Assembly (NCBI GenBank): GCA_009776495.1
Contig: WRNS01000039.1
Span: 1-7,404, forward strand
Source: Methanobrevibacter sp.
GTDB lineage: Archaea; Methanobacteriota; Methanobacteria; Methanobacteriales; Methanobacteriaceae
Length of the DNA: 7,404 nucleotides
Direction of reading: 5' to 3'
Shown here: one piece after another, positions 5,737 to 7,404 of the stretch
How the letters are laid out: every line of letters begins with the position of its first letter
How positions within the stretch are numbered: the stretch's first letter is position 1
Notes under the pieces: generated by a model
What the model saw: only the letters and a program-made list of their open reading frames with translations
What the model was told of the DNA's origin: nothing
Databases searched by the model: none
Position numbers and translations under genes: made by a program

Positions 5737-6189
5737 ATGCATTTTAAAATAGATAAACAAATTGGAAACCAAAGAATAAAAATAGAACATTTATCTAAAG
5801 AAGAAAAATTTCAAAAAGTTATTAAAATGGCAAGTACAACAGGAGTTGGTTGTAAGATTCCTGAGAAGGTTGAAGGAAAAATTGTGAAAAATAAAGCAAA
5901 AATTAAAGTCGCACCAAAAGGAATAATCATTGTTTCTCCACCAGAAAATGATAAAAGAATTCCATGGGATAAGATAGTCAGTGCAGAACGTTGGACTCAC
6001 GACTCCTTAAAAATTAATTTAGTAAGTGATATTAAAGGTATTGATTCTCCTATTTTATATTTAACTAATTGTTATTCTGCAATATTTCTTGTGGATATTA
6101 TTAATGATTCAGCTAAAGGCGAAGATGATGAAGGATGGAGTGTTTCAAGTAAAAGTAAAAATAATAAAAAATTCGTTGGATACTACTAA
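5737..6189 (+). CDS. Hypothetical soluble protein, 150 aa, possible PH-like beta fold
   Basis: I do not recognise this gene as a named family. The ATG at 5737 follows GGTGGGAT (5727-5734), a good ribosome binding site, and the residue mix is clearly coding. There is no signal peptide or membrane segment, so it is presumably cytoplasmic. Residues 1-35 are charged and probably helical. Residues 45-110 alternate short hydrophobic and polar runs (GKIVKNKAKIKVAPKGIIIV, RIPWDKIVSAERW, SLKINLV, PILYLT) typical of beta strands, and 112-126 would be a closing helix; this resembles bacterial PH-like or GRAM-like domains, in which an 'IPWDKI' turn is common. The tail (127-150) is acidic, then lysine/serine-rich and likely disordered. 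It converges on the HEPN/MNT unit with 56 bp between stops. Function unknown; the fold is an inference. Confidence 0.8.
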   Translation: MHFKIDKQIGNQRIKIEHLSKEEKFQKVIKMASTTGVGCKIPEKVEGKIVKNKAKIKVAPKGIIIVSPPENDKRIPWDKIVSAERWTHDSLKINLVSDIKGIDSPILYLTNCYSAIFLVDIINDSAKGEDDEGWSVSSKSKNNKKFVGYY

Positions 6190-6255
6190 TAAATAGTGAT
6201 ATTTGTCTTATTTATATTTTTTAGTAGTTATCTTCAAAAAAATTTTTATTTTTTC
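6182..6255. terminator. Bidirectional terminator between the 5737 gene and the HEPN gene
   Basis: ACTACTAA (6182-6189) and TTAGTAGT (6221-6228) are perfect 8-bp inverted repeats, with a further imperfect AAATA/TATTT pairing inside. T-tracts follow for the plus strand (6217-6222, 6243-6247, 6249-6254), and a T7 run on the minus strand (6236-6242) follows the HEPN stop. The short convergent gap thus ends both transcripts. Confidence 0.55.
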
Positions 6256-6623
6256 TTGAGTATTTTTTCACATTCTTTTAAAAATGTGTTTGCTTTTTCT
6301 ATTGAATTTTCTGCTTTAAATTTGTTGAAGGTAATCAATATGTCATAATCTGCCTTATTCCTATTTTTTTCAAATTCAAAATAATATTTTCCTATCTTAA
6401 TATTGAAATGTTTTGTTTTTATGTAGTGTTTGCTAAATTCACTCATAGCTCCTGAATGTGTTTTTGGATGGATATTGATACTTGATAATAATGCTTTGGC
6501 CCCATAAAATATAGTATAATATGATTCACTAACACATAGGTTATATCTTTCATTTTTCAATGCTATTTGAGCATTAATTAATCTTTCTTCTGCTTCTTTA
6601 AGGAGTAATTCTGCATTATCCAA
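6246..6623 (-). CDS. HEPN domain protein, toxin-like partner of the MNT protein
   Basis: A 125-residue all-alpha HEPN protein, the usual length. Seen: the first helix pair with SYYTIFYGAKALL (about 34-46), the segment KTHSG (54-58), and RNKADYD (88-94). In HEPN/MNT (type VII) toxin-antitoxin modules the HEPN partner is a candidate RNase toxin, held inactive by the nucleotidyltransferase, which can AMPylate a tyrosine next to the active site. The classical motif is RX4-6H; here Arg88 is followed after four residues by Tyr93 rather than His, the 'R..ADY' form common in this HEPN subgroup, so RNase activity is uncertain. The start is TTG at 6623: a TAA lies directly upstream in frame, and AGGT 7 nt before the TTG serves as ribosome binding site. 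It overlaps the MNT gene by 8 nt, so translation is probably coupled. Confidence 0.9.
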   Translation of the reverse strand: MDNAELLLKEAEERLINAQIALKNERYNLCVSESYYTIFYGAKALLSSINIHPKTHSGAMSEFSKHYIKTKHFNIKIGKYYFEFEKNRNKADYDILITFNKFKAENSIEKANTFLKECEKILKKK

Positions 6624-6921
6624 TTAAAATACCTTCTTTTTCTACATTAGCTATGAAATCACTATTTTGATTATATGTATAGTCCTCATTAGATAGTAAT
6701 ATGACGGATATATCTTCTTCTTCATTTAAATAAATGTCAAATGCTTTACTGTATATTTCTTCTTCAATTTTATATTTATCCTTAGCTATTACTAAAATAT
6801 CTATGTCTGAATCTTTTTTATCTTCATTACGCGCAACCGAACCAAATAAAATGATTTTTTCAACTTCATGATGATTTAAAGATTTAGCAAAATCAATAGC
6901 TAATTGTTTCCTATCCTTCAT
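6616..6921 (-). CDS. Minimal nucleotidyltransferase (MNT) protein, antitoxin-like
   Basis: A 101-residue protein of the DNA polymerase beta-like nucleotidyltransferase superfamily, minimal type. The catalytic motif GSX10DXD is intact: Gly27-Ser28, then Asp39-Ile-Asp41; a third acidic residue fits Asp70 in the strand EDISVILL. In type VII systems the MNT protein transfers AMP from ATP to its HEPN partner and so acts as antitoxin. The ATG at 6921 follows an AG-rich ribosome binding site (GGAAAGGAT within 6926-6934). It is the first gene of a two-gene unit and overlaps the HEPN start by 8 nt, keeping the two proteins in fixed proportion. The order antitoxin first, toxin second is common for toxin-antitoxin pairs. 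It could also be an inert relic of the family, but no key residue is missing. Confidence 0.93.
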   Translation of the reverse strand: MKDRKQLAIDFAKSLNHHEVEKIILFGSVARNEDKKDSDIDILVIAKDKYKIEEEIYSKAFDIYLNEEEDISVILLSNEDYTYNQNSDFIANVEKEGILIG

Positions 6922-6984
6922 TTTATCCTTTCCTTGTTAATATCTTAGTTTGTGATTATTATTATACCTTACTCAATAAATAAC

Positions 6985-6993
6985 TAATATAAA
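6985..6993 (-). promoter_or_regulatory. Candidate box A (TATA) promoter of the MNT-HEPN unit
   Basis: TTTATATTA on the minus strand lies 64-72 nt before the MNT ATG; a start about 25 nt downstream would give a leader of roughly 40 nt. A second TATA-like string sits near 6957-6968 but is too close to the gene to leave room for a leader with the ribosome binding site. Confidence 0.45.
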
Positions 6994-7055
6994 TTTGTTA
7001 TTATTTTTATGTGTTGTAGATGTAACATAGCTCTATTATGGGTCATATGCCTAAA

Positions 7056-7080
7056 TCATAGTTATATAAGCTTACTATGA
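7056..7080. promoter_or_regulatory. 7-bp inverted repeat enclosing a TATA-like sequence
   Basis: TCATAGT (7056-7062) and ACTATGA (7074-7080) are perfect inverted arms around 11 nt that include TATATAAG. A dyad around a TATA box is what a repressor operator would look like. It lies about 135 bp upstream of the MNT start, so it could serve a distal promoter in either direction. Function is inferred only. Confidence 0.35.
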
Positions 7081-7240
7081 GTAGTATAAAGAAATATACT
7101 TATTCTAATAATGCTCATCTTTTAGTTAATCTTTGATTTTTTCTAAAATAGTTTTATATATTGGGAAGTTAATATATATTTATACTAAGATAAATGTTTA
7201 TCATATTGTTGTTTATATATTAAATTAGGGACAGTTTAGT

Positions 7241-7404
7241 ATGTTTGAAAAGGAAAACTTGAATTCAGTAGCTATTCTTAATTTATTTCATATAATCCCA
7301 GTATACCTTCTCTCTTTTTCGTTGTTTTCATCTTCTGTTTTAATTTCTTCATTTCAAAGCTTTAAAAATAAGATGATACTGTTAAATGGGGGGGGGGGGA
7401 AGTT
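7241..7404 (+). CDS. Possible partial gene: open frame to the right edge, hydrophobic N-terminus, G12 tract
   Basis: From the ATG at 7241 the plus strand is open for 54 codons to the edge. It begins MFEKENLNSVAILNLFH, continues with a hydrophobic stretch over about residues 9-38 (a membrane segment or unusual signal peptide), then KNKMILLN and four glycines encoded by the G12 run. TTTATATAT at 7212-7220 would start transcription close to the ATG, implying a leaderless message; the only ribosome-binding-like sequence, AGGGA, is rather far at about 10 nt. Against it, the minus strand here is purine-rich and also gives short charged peptides (EEIKTEDENNEKERRY) between stops, so the plus frame may be a shadow of a decayed minus-strand gene. 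Confidence 0.3.
   Translation, partial: MFEKENLNSVAILNLFHIIPVYLLSFSLFSSSVLISSFQSFKNKMILLNGGGGK
7388..7399. repeat. Homopolymer of 12 G (C12 on the minus strand)
   Basis: Twelve consecutive G in a window where most intergenic stretches have few G or C. It lies 5 nt from the window end. Such tracts gain or lose bases by slippage and act as phase-variation switches in some microbes; they are also a known sequencing artefact. Confidence 0.95.

Larger units (their letters stand above)
6922..7240. other. 319-bp intergenic region upstream of the MNT-HEPN unit
   Basis: No gene is seen. It contains the MNT promoter, the dyad at 7056-7080, and several TATA-like strings in plus orientation (about 7152-7160, 7172-7186, 7212-7220). 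The last lies at the right distance to start a transcript almost at the ATG at 7241. Confidence 0.6.

Noticed and set aside
5791..6000. 69-codon minus-strand open frame in the 5737 gene
   Set aside because: Phe/Cys/Trp-rich composition typical of reversed A-rich coding DNA; the plus-strand gene has a good ribosome binding site and residue mix.

Overview
The window looks like chromosomal DNA from a mesophilic, very AT-rich methanogenic archaeon, most likely of the Methanobacteriales and Methanobrevibacter-like. The grounds are the archaeal type of phosphoglycerate mutase (ApgM), the archaeal/eukaryotic ribosomal protein S3Ae (eS1), a TIGR00297/DUF92 membrane protein, Shine-Dalgarno sequences of the GGTGA/GGAG type, TATA-like box A elements about 25 nt before likely transcript starts, and T-tract terminators without strong hairpins. 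The genus is an inference; no rRNA or other decisive marker is present.

Layout. Positions 1-787 (minus) hold the N-terminal 262 codons of a phosphohexomutase, probably phosphoglucosamine mutase (glmM), running off the left edge. A 390-bp spacer follows with two tandem dyads near the glmM promoter and a repeated T-tract unit behind the next gene. Then come apgM (1178-2416, minus; the ATG at 2416 is preferred over an upstream GTG), a DUF92 membrane protein (2655-3371, minus) and rps3ae (3939-4520, minus). These four are housekeeping genes on one strand, but each has its own spacer and a likely promoter and terminator, so they look like separate units rather than an operon.

From 4521 to 5736 lies a 1.2-kb gap of extreme AT content. 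It has no convincing intact gene, but several short interrupted reading frames on both strands look like gene remnants, and there is a small GC-richer double-hairpin segment. A plus-strand gene at 5737-6189 encodes a soluble 150-residue protein of unknown role, possibly with a PH-like beta fold. It converges on a two-gene minus-strand unit: an MNT nucleotidyltransferase (6616-6921) and a HEPN protein (6246-6623), overlapping by 8 nt. This is a HEPN/MNT module, the arrangement of type VII toxin-antitoxin systems.

The right end (6922-7404) holds the HEPN/MNT promoter region, a dyad enclosing a TATA-like box, and a weakly supported plus-strand reading frame (7241 to the edge) that contains a run of 12 G. 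In DNA this AT-rich, a G12 tract inside an open frame is the most anomalous signal in the window. It could be a phase-variation switch or an assembly artefact.

The left half is thus ordinary metabolism and translation, and the right half is an accessory region with a toxin-antitoxin module, gene debris and a possible contingency locus.
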